Shown here one piece after another: positions 5,908 through 6,717 of a stretch of 6,717 bases of DNA. The notes under the pieces are model-generated. The model was not told where the DNA came from. It worked only from the letters and a program-made list of their open reading frames with translations, and ran no database searches. Origin of the DNA: Planctomycetota bacterium (GTDB taxonomy: Bacteria; Planctomycetota; Phycisphaerae; UBA1845; Fen-1342). Where the stretch lies: assembly GCA_030616465.1 (NCBI GenBank), contig JAUWXH010000115.1:1-6717 (forward strand), in the 5' to 3' direction. Both the position numbers and the translations under genes were made by a program. Positions within the stretch are counted from its first letter, which is position 1. Each line of letters opens with the position of its first letter.

Positions 5908-6717
5908 CCGAAGCACAGCCTGCCGTTTACAAGACCGAGCTGCCGGGGCTGCTGACCCGCGGCAAGGTGCGTGATATCTATGGCCTCGGCGACGAACTGC
6001 TGATCGTCGCCAGCGACCGCATCTCGGCCTTCGACGTGGTGATGGATCAGCCGGTGCCGGGCAAGGGCGTCGTGCTGACCGAAATGTCCCGCTTCTGGCT
6101 GGAGACGTTGGCGTCCGCCACGCCGCACCACTTGAAGTACGTGGTCAGTAAGGGTCGCGTGCCGCCGGGCTACGAAGCGTACGTCGATCAACTCGCCCGG
6201 CGGGCGATGGTCGTCAAGCGGGCCGAGGTGTTGCCGGTCGAGTGCGTCGTGCGTGGCTACCTGGTCGGCGGCGGTTGGCACGAGTACCAGGCGGCCGGGC
6301 GCGTCAGCGGCGTCGAACTGCCCGCCGGGCTGCGATTGGCCGAACGGCTGCCCGGGCCAATCTTTACGCCCAGCACGAAGGCCGAGGGCGAGCACGATGA
6401 GCCGATCTCGTTCGACGAGGCGGTCTCGATCGTGGACCGGATCGGGCTCGGACTGGGGCGGACGCTGATGAACGAGGCACGCGAACGGTCGCTGGCGCTG
6501 TATGCCGAAGCGGCTCGGCACGCCGAGGCCCGCGGCATCATCCTGGCCGACACGAAGTTCGAGTTCGGGCTGTGCGACGGCGAGCTGACGCTGGTGGACG
6601 AGGTCCTGACGCCGGACTCGTCGCGGTTCTGGCCGGCCGACCAGGTCCGCGTCGGCGAGAATCCGCCCAGCTTCGACAAGCAGTTCCTCCGCGACTACCT
6701 GGACGGCTTGGCGTGGA
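5904..6717 (+). CDS. purC: Phosphoribosylaminoimidazole-succinocarboxamide (SAICAR) synthase, C-terminus cut by the window
   Basis: PurC joins aspartate to CAIR (carboxyaminoimidazole ribonucleotide) with ATP to give SAICAR in de novo purine synthesis, in the cytoplasm. The 271 codons present show the family signatures in order: 'RGKVRDIY' (19-26), '[11 protein letters not shown]' (37-47), '[16 protein letters not shown]' (113-128), '[16 protein letters not shown]' (154-169), '[10 protein letters not shown]' (213-222), '[13 protein letters not shown]' (232-244) and '[11 protein letters not shown]' (256-266). The spacing fits the longer form of about 290-300 residues rather than the short form of about 240 found in E. 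coli, so roughly 20-40 residues are missing beyond base 6717. The GTG start overlaps the stop of the exported-protein gene (GTGA, 5904-5907) and has AAGGAGG 10 bases upstream. It seems to depend on the upstream gene's transcript, since no separate promoter is evident. Confidence 0.97.
   Translation, partial: MTEAQPAVYKTELPGLLTRGKVRDIYGLGDELLIVASDRISAFDVVMDQPVPGKGVVLTEMSRFWLETLASATPHHLKYVVSKGRVPPGYEAYVDQLARRAMVVKRAEVLPVECVVRGYLVGGGWHEYQAAGRVSGVELPAGLRLAERLPGPIFTPSTKAEGEHDEPISFDEAVSIVDRIGLGLGRTLMNEARERSLALYAEAARHAEARGIILADTKFEFGLCDGELTLVDEVLTPDSSRFWPADQVRVGENPPSFDKQFLRDYLDGLAW

Noticed and set aside
5850..6521. Open frame on the minus strand (223 codons) opposite purC
   Set aside because: purC is unmistakable on the other strand. 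The antisense product shows only composition-driven residues (Arg, Pro, Gln, His) and no recognisable domain.

Overview
The window is GC-rich (about two thirds G+C by eye) and densely coding. It holds five protein genes and no tRNA, rRNA, CRISPR array or insertion sequence that I can see. The gene content suggests a Planctomycetota-like bacterium: a large lipoprotein of the DUF4091/GH123-like type with a C-terminal CBM9-like domain, a divergent Gfo/Idh/MocA paralogue, and an exported protein whose mature end begins with a 'DILHLRDGS' barrel-like segment. That assignment is inference from gene types, not from a marker gene.

Minus strand, in order of transcription: a Gfo/Idh/MocA-fold protein (4853-3804) overlaps by 22 bp a 968-residue DUF4091 lipoprotein (3825-919), so the two look like one operon. 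A 222-bp gap (697-918) follows, then the first two thirds of the N-terminal half of a type I glutamine synthetase (glnA, 696 to beyond base 1). The gap carries a good sigma-54 (-24/-12) promoter match pointing at glnA. It also carries a 10-bp hairpin whose downstream arm is the -24 element itself.

Plus strand: a 43-bp divergent spacer (4854-4896) contains an exact TATAAT. It leads into an exported protein of unknown function (4897-5907), whose stop codon overlaps the GTG start of purC (SAICAR synthase, 5904 to beyond the window end) in a GTGA junction behind a strong ribosome binding site.

The most interesting point is in the minus-strand pair. The Gfo/Idh/MocA protein has lost the EKP motif (it reads PPP) and the D-x-G-x-H motif. 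Its overlapping partner has lost the Asp-Glu-Pro motif expected in the catalytic barrel of DUF4091/GH123-like proteins (it reads Cys-Pro-Pro). Both reading frames are intact, so two enzyme-derived proteins without their usual catalytic residues appear to be kept together. What they do instead cannot be told from the sequence. The two housekeeping genes at the edges (glnA and purC) tie the region to nitrogen assimilation and purine synthesis, but nothing shows that the middle genes share those roles.
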